From Candidatus Iainarchaeum sp. (GTDB taxonomy: Archaea > Iainarchaeota > Iainarchaeia > Iainarchaeales > DTGL01), in NCBI GenBank assembly GCA_017608575.1, contig JAFCFP010000033.1:1-11957 (forward strand): a stretch of DNA of 11,957 nt, in the 5' to 3' direction. The notes beneath the pieces were generated by a model that ran no database searches, had not been told where the DNA came from, and saw only the letters and a program-made list of their open reading frames with translations. Position 1 is the first letter of the stretch; every line of letters begins with the position of its first letter. Shown here in pieces: positions 6,172 through 11,957 of this stretch. A program made the position numbers and the translations under genes.

Positions 6172-6215
6172 GAAAAGGAAAAATTTAAATTATGACTCTG
6201 CACTCAGCTGCAGAG
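6172..6215 (-). terminator. Candidate terminator after aldehyde dehydrogenase
   Basis: CTCTGCA at 6196-6202 and TGCAGAG at 6209-6215 form a perfect 7-bp stem with a six-base loop, nine bases past the dehydrogenase stop. On the minus strand it is followed by an AT-rich stretch with an AATTTAAATT palindrome and then TTTTTCC. This fits a hairpin plus T-rich terminator. The AATTTAAATT at 6182-6191 could instead be a promoter element in either direction. Confidence 0.4.
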
Positions 6216-6223
6216 CAAAAAAA

Positions 6224-7594
6224 CTATTTTATCCACAAATGTTTTATTTCAGTGTAACTTCGCACTGAATCCAAACCCATTTGCCTTCCAATGCCGGACT
6301 GCTTAGCACCACCCCACGGACAACCCTCTTTAACTCCGCCTCTGCGATTCACTGTAACAGTTCCAGCGAAAAGTCTTCGCGCAATTCTTTTGCCTTTCTC
6401 TCTGTCCTCAGTCCAAATACTTGCAGTCAAGCCATAAATTGAATCATTTGCAAGCCTGACAGCTTCATCAATGCTTTTAACCTTCATTACTGGCAACAAT
6501 GGCCCAAAGGTTTCCTCTTTCATCAATTTCATTTTATGGTTTACGTTAACAACAAGTGTTGGTTCAAACCAAAAACCCTTCCTTTTAGGCGAACGCCCGC
6601 CGACCAAAACCCTGGCGCCTTTTTTAATCGCATCCCTTAAATGCTCTTTCACTATTTTGCGCTGAAACTCTCCAATAAGTGGTCCAATGTATGCATTTTT
6701 TCCAGCACCAAATTTTATTGCACGCGTTTCCTTTTCAGCAAGTGCAATGAATTCATCATATACCTCTCTAACAACATAAACGCGTTCAATAGAACAACAC
6801 ACTTGTCCACAATTGCGCATTGCGCCATGCACCACTCCATGCGCTGTTTTTTCAATGTCAGCATCTTCGCACACAATTGCTGGGTCTTTTCCGCCTAATT
6901 CCAAAATCAAGCGGTGCAGTTTTGGCGCAGAATCACGCATTATTTCAATTCCTGCTTTGCGCGAGCCCACAAAGGAAACCATGTCAATGTCCTGTTTTAC
7001 CAAAAATTTTCCCTCGTCTTTTCCGCCGACAACAAAGTTGAAAACATTTGACGGCAAGCCCTTGTCTTCCAATTCATCAAAAATTTTTTTTACCTCCAAC
7101 CCAACAAAAGGGGTTTGCTCTGAAGGCTTCAACACAACAGTGCTGCCTGAAACCAGTGATGGGAGCACTCCATCAAACGGAATTGCAAACGGAAAATTCC
7201 AAGGAGTGATAACTCCTATTACTCCAAGTGGTTCAAATAATTGAACGTGTTGTTCTTTTTTTGTCCTTGAAAGAGTAACCGGCTTCAAGTACTGTGGGTC
7301 ATTATTGCAATGAAAATCAATTGATTCAATAACGCTTTGCACTTCAGCCAAAGCACTCCACTCGGGTTTGCCCATTTCAAAGTGGATTACGCGGGCAATC
7401 TTTTTGGAACGCTTTTTAATCAATTGCTTTAATTCAAGCAATAAGGAAACACGCTCTTCAATTGGCTTTGCAGACCATTCAGTAAAAGCGTTCCGCGCCT
7501 TTTTAACAGCCAGCCTTATTTCGTCCCTTGAAGAAACTTTTATGCGACCAAACTCGCTTTCATCCAGTGGACTAATTGAAACAATTTCATTCAT
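6224..7594 (-). CDS. NAD(P)+-dependent aldehyde dehydrogenase
   Basis: The start is placed at the ATG at 7594 (456 residues), which lies about 26 bases after a TATA-like box; the frame extends 13 residues further upstream through Phe-rich sequence unlike the family. The protein oxidises an aldehyde to the acid with NAD+ or NADP+. Hallmarks, in order: PWNFPF with Asn133, VLKPSE with Lys156 for cofactor binding, SFVGSRKAG, LELGGKDP with general base Glu232, NCGQVCCS with nucleophile Cys266, EETFGPLLPV, and CPWGGAKQSGIGR near the end. The overall style resembles succinate-semialdehyde, lactaldehyde or non-phosphorylating glyceraldehyde-3-phosphate dehydrogenases; the substrate cannot be chosen from sequence alone. 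It is slightly short at the N-terminus for the superfamily (usually about 480), but all catalytic residues are present. It appears monocistronic. Confidence 0.93.
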   Translation of the reverse strand: MNEIVSISPLDESEFGRIKVSSRDEIRLAVKKARNAFTEWSAKPIEERVSLLLELKQLIKKRSKKIARVIHFEMGKPEWSALAEVQSVIESIDFHCNNDPQYLKPVTLSRTKKEQHVQLFEPLGVIGVITPWNFPFAIPFDGVLPSLVSGSTVVLKPSEQTPFVGLEVKKIFDELEDKGLPSNVFNFVVGGKDEGKFLVKQDIDMVSFVGSRKAGIEIMRDSAPKLHRLILELGGKDPAIVCEDADIEKTAHGVVHGAMRNCGQVCCSIERVYVVREVYDEFIALAEKETRAIKFGAGKNAYIGPLIGEFQRKIVKEHLRDAIKKGARVLVGGRSPKRKGFWFEPTLVVNVNHKMKLMKEETFGPLLPVMKVKSIDEAVRLANDSIYGLTASIWTEDREKGKRIARRLFAGTVTVNRRGGVKEGCPWGGAKQSGIGRQMGLDSVRSYTEIKHLWIK

Positions 7595-7616
7595 AAAGAA
7601 ACTAAACAAAAATAAC

Positions 7617-7624
7617 CTTTTATT
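7617..7624. promoter_or_regulatory. AT-box in a divergent promoter region
   Basis: On the minus strand it reads AATAAAAG, about 26 bases before the dehydrogenase ATG at 7594. Its centre is also about 28 bases before the ATG at 7649 on the plus strand, where it reads CTTTTATT. The two start codons are separated by only 54 bases and no other well-spaced box is visible on the plus side, so one AT-box may serve both genes. Confidence 0.4.
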
Positions 7625-7648
7625 GTTTTTCAATTAAAAAATCAATTC

Positions 7649-7837
7649 ATGGAATGCAAAATTGAAGAAAACCTGAAAAACTGCAATTGCACTTATCCCT
7701 GTAATAGAAAGGGAAAGTGCTGTGAATGCATTGCACACCATCGTGCATTGGGAGAACTGCCAGCATGCTATTTTCCAAAAGAAGCAGAAAAAACATACAA
7801 TAGAAGCATTGAATACTTTTTAAAACTCCAAAAATAA
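7649..7837 (+). CDS. Small Cys-rich protein, DUF6485-like
   Basis: The 62-residue product is dominated by cysteines in its first 41 positions: Cys3, then CNC and CNRKGKCCEC through about residue 29, and a later Cys at 41 in ELPACYFP. The segment GKCCECIAHHRALGELPACYFP followed by EAEKTYNRSIEYFL matches what I know of DUF6485, a small conserved archaeal and bacterial family without known function. The cysteines and paired His suggest binding of zinc or an iron-sulfur cluster. The gene is divergent from the aldehyde dehydrogenase across 54 bases and its stop lies one base from the convergent stop of the thioredoxin-CcdA gene. No ribosome binding site is visible, which fits a leaderless message. 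Confidence 0.85.
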   Translation: MECKIEENLKNCNCTYPCNRKGKCCECIAHHRALGELPACYFPKEAEKTYNRSIEYFLKLQK

Positions 7838-7838
7838 A

Positions 7839-8927
7839 TCAAAGCAAGCCAAAAAACATTGCAATGCCCAGCAATACAAGCACAATGCCGGCAACCAAAT
7901 GCACATATTTCATGTTTTTATGCTGCCATTCATCCACGTTTTCAACAGCTGAAAGCCCACCGTACACCAAAAGGGTTACAAAAACCATTGGAATAATAAA
8001 AATTGAATTATAAAAAACCAGCCAAGGCAAAGCATTTGTCCAAGAAACACCTGCAAGAATTCCTCCAGCTATAAGGTATGGCCCGGCACTGCATGGAAGC
8101 AAAAAAACACTTACAAAAAGACCAATAATTAAAGCGCCTTTGGCACTAAGTGTTCCTTCAACCAAGTTATTCCAGTAAGGCTTCCACTTTTCAGGCAAAT
8201 TAATAACAGGGCATGTTTTTGGGTCGCGGAAAAAATTTCTAACCTCAATTAAACCCAAAACAACAGCAAGCAATGCAATAACCCTGTAAATCCACAAAGT
8301 ATCCAAATGCGTTACACTCAACGCAGACTTAAACCCAAAAATTATCAGTGCACCGGTTAAAAAATAGGCAATGAAAACAGCAATGGAAAAAGAAAGCCCT
8401 GCAACAAGGGCTTTTTTCTTTTTTTCAGGGAACTTTAAAAGAATAGCAGTTAAAAGGATTACAAGCACTGCCAAAGAACATGGATTAATTGAATCAATCA
8501 ATGCAAGCAGGGCAATATTAAAAAAGCCAAGTTCACTGTGAAAAACAGGTGTTTGCTCATTGCTATTGGCAAGAAGCCTTAAAGAAACCTCTTTTTCAAG
8601 GTCATTGCAGGCAATTGCACCAGTGCAATAATAATCCTTAAAAAAAGCCTTTGGAATCACACCCCATTTGTCCATTGGAATTCCATAAGACTTTTGAATT
8701 TCAACTGCTCGCTGGGGTTCCTTTGTTATTTCAATCCATTCAACGCTTAATCTGTCAGCATACTTTTCTTCAATTTGTTCCACTATTGGCTTAACAGTTG
8801 CACAGGCAGGGCATCTCTCCGAATAAATAAAAAAAAGAACTGGTTTGGATTGCTGAACTGGAACAGCAACAGCATTTGAAAAAAGAAAAAAAACAAAAAA
8901 AACCACAAAAAAAGACCAAAGCCTCAT
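7839..8927 (-). CDS. Thioredoxin-CcdA (DsbD-like) transmembrane thiol-disulfide protein
   Basis: The 362-residue protein has an N-terminal signal-anchor or signal peptide (residues 1-22). A thioredoxin-like domain at about 28-120 follows, with the redox motif CPAC at 39-42, the cis-proline in GVIPKAF at 92, and an additional cysteine pair at 101 and 107. From about 133 to the end is a CcdA/DsbD-type membrane domain with about six spans and the two family intramembrane cysteines, Cys150 in DSINPC and Cys279 in LLPCSAGP. Known relatives carry electrons from cytoplasmic thioredoxin across the membrane to an outer thioredoxin domain; here both are in one chain, in the opposite domain order to some DsbD proteins. 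GGTGG at 8932-8936 supports the ATG. It follows the coiled-coil gene by 60 bases and is probably co-transcribed. Confidence 0.92.
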   Translation of the reverse strand: MRLWSFFVVFFVFFLFSNAVAVPVQQSKPVLFFIYSERCPACATVKPIVEQIEEKYADRLSVEWIEITKEPQRAVEIQKSYGIPMDKWGVIPKAFFKDYYCTGAIACNDLEKEVSLRLLANSNEQTPVFHSELGFFNIALLALIDSINPCSLAVLVILLTAILLKFPEKKKKALVAGLSFSIAVFIAYFLTGALIIFGFKSALSVTHLDTLWIYRVIALLAVVLGLIEVRNFFRDPKTCPVINLPEKWKPYWNNLVEGTLSAKGALIIGLFVSVFLLPCSAGPYLIAGGILAGVSWTNALPWLVFYNSIFIIPMVFVTLLVYGGLSAVENVDEWQHKNMKYVHLVAGIVLVLLGIAMFFGLL

Positions 8928-8987
8928 TCAGCCACCATTTAAAAAAATAAAAGGAAAAAATAAAAAAGGAATTAAAAAGAAAGGTTT

Positions 8988-10073
8988 TCACCTTTTCTTC
9001 CAAAGCAGCTCACTGAAACTTATTCCACTCTTGCTTTCACTTTCCGTTGAACCGCCTTCTGTTGCTGGATTGTAAGCCCATTTTCCCTTGAATTTTTTCT
9101 CTTCTTCTGTTTCCTTTTCAGTCAATTCAACTGCTTCGCTTGAATCAAAAGAAGCTTCTTTGTCTTCTTCTGGCTCAAAGGCTGTGCCTTCAAAAAGCGG
9201 TCCTTCTGAATTCCTTTTAAAAAGGAAAATTACAACAATTGAAACAATTACCATTATGAAGAGGCCAACCGCTGGAATGTTTTCAGGAGCAAAAACAATT
9301 GAAACAAGCCCTGAAAAAAACCCTGAATTTCCGGTTTCGCTTTCAGGTGGATTTAATTGAAGGTCCAATGCTTTTACTTTTTGTGAAAGAACCGCAAGCT
9401 CTTCTTTGGATTTATTGGTTTTGACACTGGCTTCAGCGAGCTTGGAATTCAAAGAAGCCAAATCAGAGCCAAGAGAGGAAAGGGCTGATTTAAGGGAATC
9501 AATTTCTGCGCTTTGCCCTGAAAGGGATTTTTCAAGTTCATTAATTGAATGGTTTAATTTTTCAAGCGAAGAATTCAATTCGTTTATTTTTCCCTCAAGC
9601 GATGACTTAAGTGAATCATAAGAGCTTGAAAGCGATGAAACATCTGCCTTAATGTCTTCAATTTCATCAATTGCACTCTGGCCTTCCTTTGCACTCATGG
9701 CTTCAAAAACGGTTAAATCCCAATCAATTGAATCAACAACTGAACCGTTTTGGCGTGTTTCAACCTTGAGAGAATGCTCTCCAGCAGGCAAACCCTTCAA
9801 AACAACAAAAATTTTGTTATTCATCACTTCTTTGTGGATTACGTAAAAAACATCAATTGTTGCTTCTTTTCCAACCTGCATTGGCTGTTCCAATACTTTT
9901 GCTCCATCAACTGATAACACAACACTGTCAAAGCCAGAACCACTTAACTCGATTGAAACATACCAATTAACGCTTGCAGGAACATTTTTGGGTGCATTAA
10001 GAGTCAAGGCATCAATTGAAGAAAACAACAAAACAACAAAGATTAAAACCAAGGCAAAAAAAGACTTTTTCAT
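8988..10073 (-). CDS. Secreted-domain, coiled-coil, single-span membrane protein
   Basis: The family is not recognised, but the architecture is clear over 361 residues. Residues 1-22 are a signal peptide. Residues 23-124 are beta-rich, with alternating hydrophobic strands and PAGEHSLKVE near 96-105, like an extracellular Ig- or CARDB-type sandwich. Residues 134-240 form a long heptad coiled coil rich in Ser, Leu, Glu and Lys. About 254-286 include a membrane span (FIMVIVSIVVIFLF) followed by a KR stop. Residues 290-361 are an acidic cytoplasmic tail. The layout suggests a surface protein that oligomerises through the coiled coil. GAGGG at 10080-10084 supports the ATG. The thioredoxin-CcdA gene follows by 60 bases, so a functional link is possible but shown only by adjacency. 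The mature outer part contains no Cys, so it is not itself an obvious redox substrate. Confidence 0.8.
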   Translation of the reverse strand: MKKSFFALVLIFVVLLFSSIDALTLNAPKNVPASVNWYVSIELSGSGFDSVVLSVDGAKVLEQPMQVGKEATIDVFYVIHKEVMNNKIFVVLKGLPAGEHSLKVETRQNGSVVDSIDWDLTVFEAMSAKEGQSAIDEIEDIKADVSSLSSSYDSLKSSLEGKINELNSSLEKLNHSINELEKSLSGQSAEIDSLKSALSSLGSDLASLNSKLAEASVKTNKSKEELAVLSQKVKALDLQLNPPESETGNSGFFSGLVSIVFAPENIPAVGLFIMVIVSIVVIFLFKRNSEGPLFEGTAFEPEEDKEASFDSSEAVELTEKETEEEKKFKGKWAYNPATEGGSTESESKSGISFSELLWKKR

Positions 10074-10129
10074 TCAATTCCCTCACAAAATTAAAAAGCA
10101 CAATGGCTGTTAAAAATAGCAAGAAAGAA

Positions 10130-10137
10130 TATTTAAA
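10130..10137 (-). promoter_or_regulatory. TATA-like box of the coiled-coil / CcdA unit
   Basis: On the minus strand this reads TTTAAATA, about 60 bases before the ATG at 10073. It predicts a leader of roughly 34 bases, which includes the GAGGG ribosome binding site. It lies just past the stop of the small membrane protein gene, so the downstream pair probably has its own promoter. Confidence 0.45.
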
Positions 10138-10145
10138 GATTGTTG

Positions 10146-10352
10146 TCAATTGTTTGGCTCTTTGCTTGAAGGTTGAATCTTGTAAAGCTTGGACATCAAA
10201 AAGCACAAAACCATTAAAATCATTGTTCCCATTATAACTGGGTAAGCTGGTCTAGGAATGCTGCCAACAAAAAAAACCATTAACAAAAAAAGAAAAACTC
10301 CAACAACAAACCAGAGCTCTCCAAGCAATTCCCATTTCCTGTAATCCTTCAT
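10146..10352 (-). CDS. Small two-span membrane protein, unknown function
   Basis: With the ATG at 10352 as start the product has 68 residues: a short charged N-terminus (MKDYRKWE), a first hydrophobic helix around residues 10-29 (WFVVGVFLFLLMVFFVG), a short loop with SIPRPAYP, a second helix around 38-54 (IMGTMILMVLCFLMS), and a polar C-terminal tail. The family is not recognised. GGTGA just before the ATG, and a TTTAAATA box about 32 bases upstream, favour this start over the TTG three codons earlier. It is on the same strand as the coiled-coil gene, with 72 bases between them. Confidence 0.65.
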   Translation of the reverse strand: MKDYRKWELLGELWFVVGVFLFLLMVFFVGSIPRPAYPVIMGTMILMVLCFLMSKLYKIQPSSKEPNN

Positions 10353-10380
10353 TTTCACCAATTAATTAACCCAAAGGCAC

Positions 10381-10388
10381 TATTTAAA
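10381..10388 (-). promoter_or_regulatory. TATA-like box of the small membrane protein
   Basis: On the minus strand this reads TTTAAATA, about 32 bases before the ATG at 10352, predicting a leader of only about six bases. Confidence 0.4.
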
Positions 10389-10473
10389 ACTATGCACTTG
10401 CACTGAATTCACTAAACAAAGCAAAAAAACACGCAAACGTGGCTAAATAGTTTTTTAATTTTTCTCCAACCCC

Positions 10474-10482
10474 AATAAATTA
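10474..10482 (+). promoter_or_regulatory. Candidate TATA box of tRNA-Val
   Basis: AATAAATTA is centred about 22 bases before the tRNA 5' end, so transcription from it would begin at or very near the first tRNA base. The T-rich segment at 10451-10462 or CTAAATAG at 10443-10450 are alternatives that would leave a short leader. Confidence 0.35.
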
Positions 10483-10497
10483 GTGCTTGGATAGCAC
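10483..10497 (+). other. Short hairpin in front of tRNA-Val
   Basis: GTGCT at 10483-10487 pairs with AGCAC at 10493-10497 around a TGGAT loop, three bases before the tRNA. If the leader is transcribed this would fold next to the 5' processing site; otherwise it is a promoter-proximal inverted repeat. Confidence 0.3.
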
Positions 10498-10499
10498 AA

Positions 10500-10572
10500 G
10501 GGCCTGTGGTCTAGTGGTTAGGACGTCGCGTTCACATCGCGAAGCTCGGCGGTTCGAATCCGCTCAGGCCCA
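10500..10572 (+). tRNA. tRNA-Val (anticodon CAC)
   Basis: A full cloverleaf of 73 bases folds. The acceptor stem GGGCCTG pairs perfectly with CAGGCCC. The D arm is GTCT / GGAC. The anticodon stem TCGCG / CGCGA encloses the loop TTCACAT with anticodon CAC (reads GUG, valine). The variable loop is five bases. The T arm GGCGG / CCGCT encloses TTCGAAT. The discriminator base is A and the CCA is not encoded, so it must be added after transcription. No intron interrupts it. It is the most GC-rich stretch in the window. Confidence 0.97.
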
Positions 10573-10578
10573 CTTCTG

Positions 10579-10604
10579 CCTTTTCTTTTTAGAAAAAGAA
10601 AAGG
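10579..10604. terminator. Perfect 12-bp inverted repeat, likely bidirectional terminator
   Basis: CCTTTTCTTTTT at 10579-10590 is the exact reverse complement of AAAAAGAAAAGG at 10593-10604, with two bases between. It lies between the end of tRNA-Val and the convergent stop of the membrane gene at 10655. Both strands present T-rich runs, the usual archaeal termination signal, so it can end transcripts from both sides. Confidence 0.55.
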
Positions 10605-10654
10605 TAAGTTGCGAAAAGAAAAACTGTTTCAAATAAAAAAAGAAACAAAACAAT

Positions 10655-11917
10655 TTAATTCGCCGCCAAAAGCTTGCCCTCAAAACCATTCTCTCTTGCT
10701 TCAGTGAGCACTGAAAGCAAACGCCACGCCAAACCAGTGCGGCCCTCCACAACAAAAACCGTTGAATGCGTTTCAGGTCTTTCAATCCTTTTAAGGACAC
10801 GAATGTCATTGAACTCACTGTGAATGAATTTTTGGGAATTCACATCAGAAAACCAGTAAACCTCAATGGTGGAAATAGTCCTAATCGGAGCGCCTTCCAC
10901 TGTATAAAGATAGGTTTTTGGAGAAAAACGCTGAGCAAAAAAGGAATCAATCTCTTTTTCGCGGACTCTCCTGTTTGGAACAAACCGCACAAAACCAGTC
11001 CAACCGGTTTTTTTAACCTCTAATGGCACTCCAAACTCTTTAACCGCTGCAGCCAATTCCTGTTCGCTTAAATCCCTTGGCAGGCCATAAACAAAAAAAG
11101 CAGCTCCCTCATCAGCTGAATCAAGCAATCCCTCTCCGCGATAATCAACAAGCACTCTTCCAAAGGAATAGGTTTCCAGCAACCCATACCATAAAGAAAA
11201 AGAATAAAGGAAAAGAATCACAAGTGCAACATTAACAAAGTTAAATACTGGCTTTTTGTTCTTAAAAACAGAGTAAAAATAATAAGCTATTGCTATAACA
11301 AAAAGCGGTGCAAGCTGGTAAACGCTTGTAGGCAAGTAATAGTCAAGCAATCCAATGGACAAAGCAAGAATGCCTGGAGCAACAACCAATGCAAACAATG
11401 CCTCGTTAAACGGCAACCGCAAATAATTGCGACCCAAATAAAGGACAAAAAAGAAAAGAATTAAAACAAAGGGTCCGGCTGCAACTCCACCATCAAGCAT
11501 GTAAATAATAAACCCCAAAAAAGAAAAAGAAAAAATAAAAAAATCAAACAATTTAATTGAATCAATCCGCGAAAACAAGTGAATCAATCCAGCAAAAACA
11601 ACCACAAGCAAAATTACCACAAAAAGGGAAGCCCATAACTCTGCCTGTGGAAACAATTCAAACCACGGCCGACCGTCATCAAATTGGCCGTGAAAATCAA
11701 TACCCAGTGATTCAATAATAAAACGCACTGTGAGTTTTGGGAAATGGTTATGGTAAAACTTGGATGCCTCCCAGTCAGAATAATTGCCATCAGTTACAAA
11801 AGAGGCAAACTGCCATTTACCCCTGTACTGTTGTGAAAAATATTTGAACTGCAATGCTCCCAAAAAAAAACCCAAAAAAACAAAAAGAACAAAAAGCAAA
11901 AGCGCAAACCGCTCCAT
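10655..11917 (-). CDS. Seven-span membrane protein with large C-terminal soluble domain
   Basis: The family is not recognised. The 420 residues contain about seven membrane spans, near 4-24, 94-114, 122-141, 146-162, 173-192, 199-217 and 226-246. The loop at 25-93 is soluble, with several aromatic residues. Positively charged short loops (SRIDSIK, GRNYLRL, VFKNKKP) should face the cytoplasm, which puts the 25-93 loop and residues 250-420 outside. The C-terminal domain alternates strands and helices; residues 273-313 (FFVYGLPRDLSEQEL, then GWTGFVRFV) recall a beta-alpha-beta ferredoxin-like unit. No glycosyltransferase, protease or transporter motif stands out. The ATG at 11917 has no clear ribosome binding site. 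It is a single gene, convergent with tRNA-Val. Confidence 0.75.
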   Translation of the reverse strand: MERFALLLFVLFVFLGFFLGALQFKYFSQQYRGKWQFASFVTDGNYSDWEASKFYHNHFPKLTVRFIIESLGIDFHGQFDDGRPWFELFPQAELWASLFVVILLVVVFAGLIHLFSRIDSIKLFDFFIFSFSFLGFIIYMLDGGVAAGPFVLILFFFVLYLGRNYLRLPFNEALFALVVAPGILALSIGLLDYYLPTSVYQLAPLFVIAIAYYFYSVFKNKKPVFNFVNVALVILFLYSFSLWYGLLETYSFGRVLVDYRGEGLLDSADEGAAFFVYGLPRDLSEQELAAAVKEFGVPLEVKKTGWTGFVRFVPNRRVREKEIDSFFAQRFSPKTYLYTVEGAPIRTISTIEVYWFSDVNSQKFIHSEFNDIRVLKRIERPETHSTVFVVEGRTGLAWRLLSVLTEARENGFEGKLLAAN

Positions 11918-11927
11918 TCTTTTAATT

Positions 11928-11952
11928 CTTTTATAAAGCCCTAATTTTAATA
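11928..11952 (-). promoter_or_regulatory. Promoter region of the seven-span protein
   Basis: Two AT-boxes are visible on the minus strand: TATTAAAATT (11943-11952), about 30 bases before the ATG and compatible with a short leader, and CTTTATAAAAG (11928-11938), a better TATA match but only about 16 bases away, which would start transcription inside the gene. The first is preferred on spacing. Confidence 0.35.
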
Positions 11953-11957
11953 CCGCA

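Noticed and set aside
6813..7244. Plus-strand open frame of about 143 codons
   Set aside because: Antisense to the aldehyde dehydrogenase, whose catalytic motifs are intact in the other strand.
8791..9003. Minus-strand open frame of about 70 codons, Phe- and Cys-rich
   Set aside because: Out-of-frame reading of the A/T-rich intergenic DNA and the signal-peptide region of the thioredoxin-CcdA gene.
10012..10206. Minus-strand Phe/Leu-rich open frame overlapping two genes
   Set aside because: Conflicts with the signal peptide of the coiled-coil protein and the tail of the small membrane protein; the hydrophobicity arises from AT-rich composition.
1..11957. CRISPR array, rRNA or complete insertion sequence
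   Set aside because: No regularly spaced direct repeats, rRNA-like sequence or transposase with terminal repeats was seen.

Overview
The window looks archaeal. Several genes have an AT-rich TATA-like box about 25-28 bases upstream of the ATG, the spacing expected of leaderless archaeal transcripts, and others use GGTG-type ribosome binding sites. The gene content fits: a DUF47/PhoU-like protein, a TreT-type trehalose synthase fragment, a DUF6485-type small Cys-rich protein, and a tRNA without an encoded CCA. DNA is AT-rich, genes are tightly packed and TGA is an ordinary stop. A DPANN-type or euryarchaeal genome is plausible, but no marker gene here settles the lineage.

Layout. (1) 1-1458, plus strand: the tail of an unknown gene, a double zinc-ribbon protein, and a helical protein with a Gly/Asn-rich hinge and a hydrophobic C-terminus. 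These use strong Shine-Dalgarno sites and mostly T-ending Asp/Asn/Tyr codons, unlike the genes to the right, so they may be an acquired accessory cassette. (2) 1459-1560: a short gap holding a compact potential three-way fold that resembles tRNA T-arms. (3) 1561-2871, minus: a 436-residue protein with repeated helix-turn-helix-like segments, family not recognised. (4) 3010-5247, plus: a likely operon of a CPA2 cation/proton antiporter, a two-CBS-domain protein and a DUF47/PhoU-like protein. (5) 5248-6135: a gap with a perfect inverted repeat and a possibly frameshifted mini-ORF, then two glycosyltransferase 5' halves joined tail to tail, a TreT-like N-terminal half (plus) and a GT4 N-terminal piece (minus). 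(6) 6224-7594, minus: an aldehyde dehydrogenase. (7) 7649-7837, plus: a small DUF6485-like protein, sharing a 54-base intergenic promoter region with the dehydrogenase. (8) 7839-10352, minus: a thioredoxin-CcdA fusion, a secreted-domain/coiled-coil/single-membrane-span protein and a small two-span membrane protein. (9) 10500-10572: tRNA-Val(CAC), plus. (10) 10655-11917, minus: a seven-span membrane protein with a large C-terminal soluble domain.

How the parts may work together. Antiporter, CBS protein and DUF47 protein probably act as one unit: the antiporter ends without a cytoplasmic regulatory domain, and the separate CBS protein could supply nucleotide sensing. The thioredoxin-CcdA protein probably moves reducing equivalents across the membrane to a thioredoxin domain outside; the coiled-coil protein encoded just upstream could be a partner, but only adjacency suggests this. 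The glycosyltransferase junction is the clearest sign of rearrangement: both genes keep their promoter and N-terminal domain and both lose their C-terminal domain at the same 15-base point.
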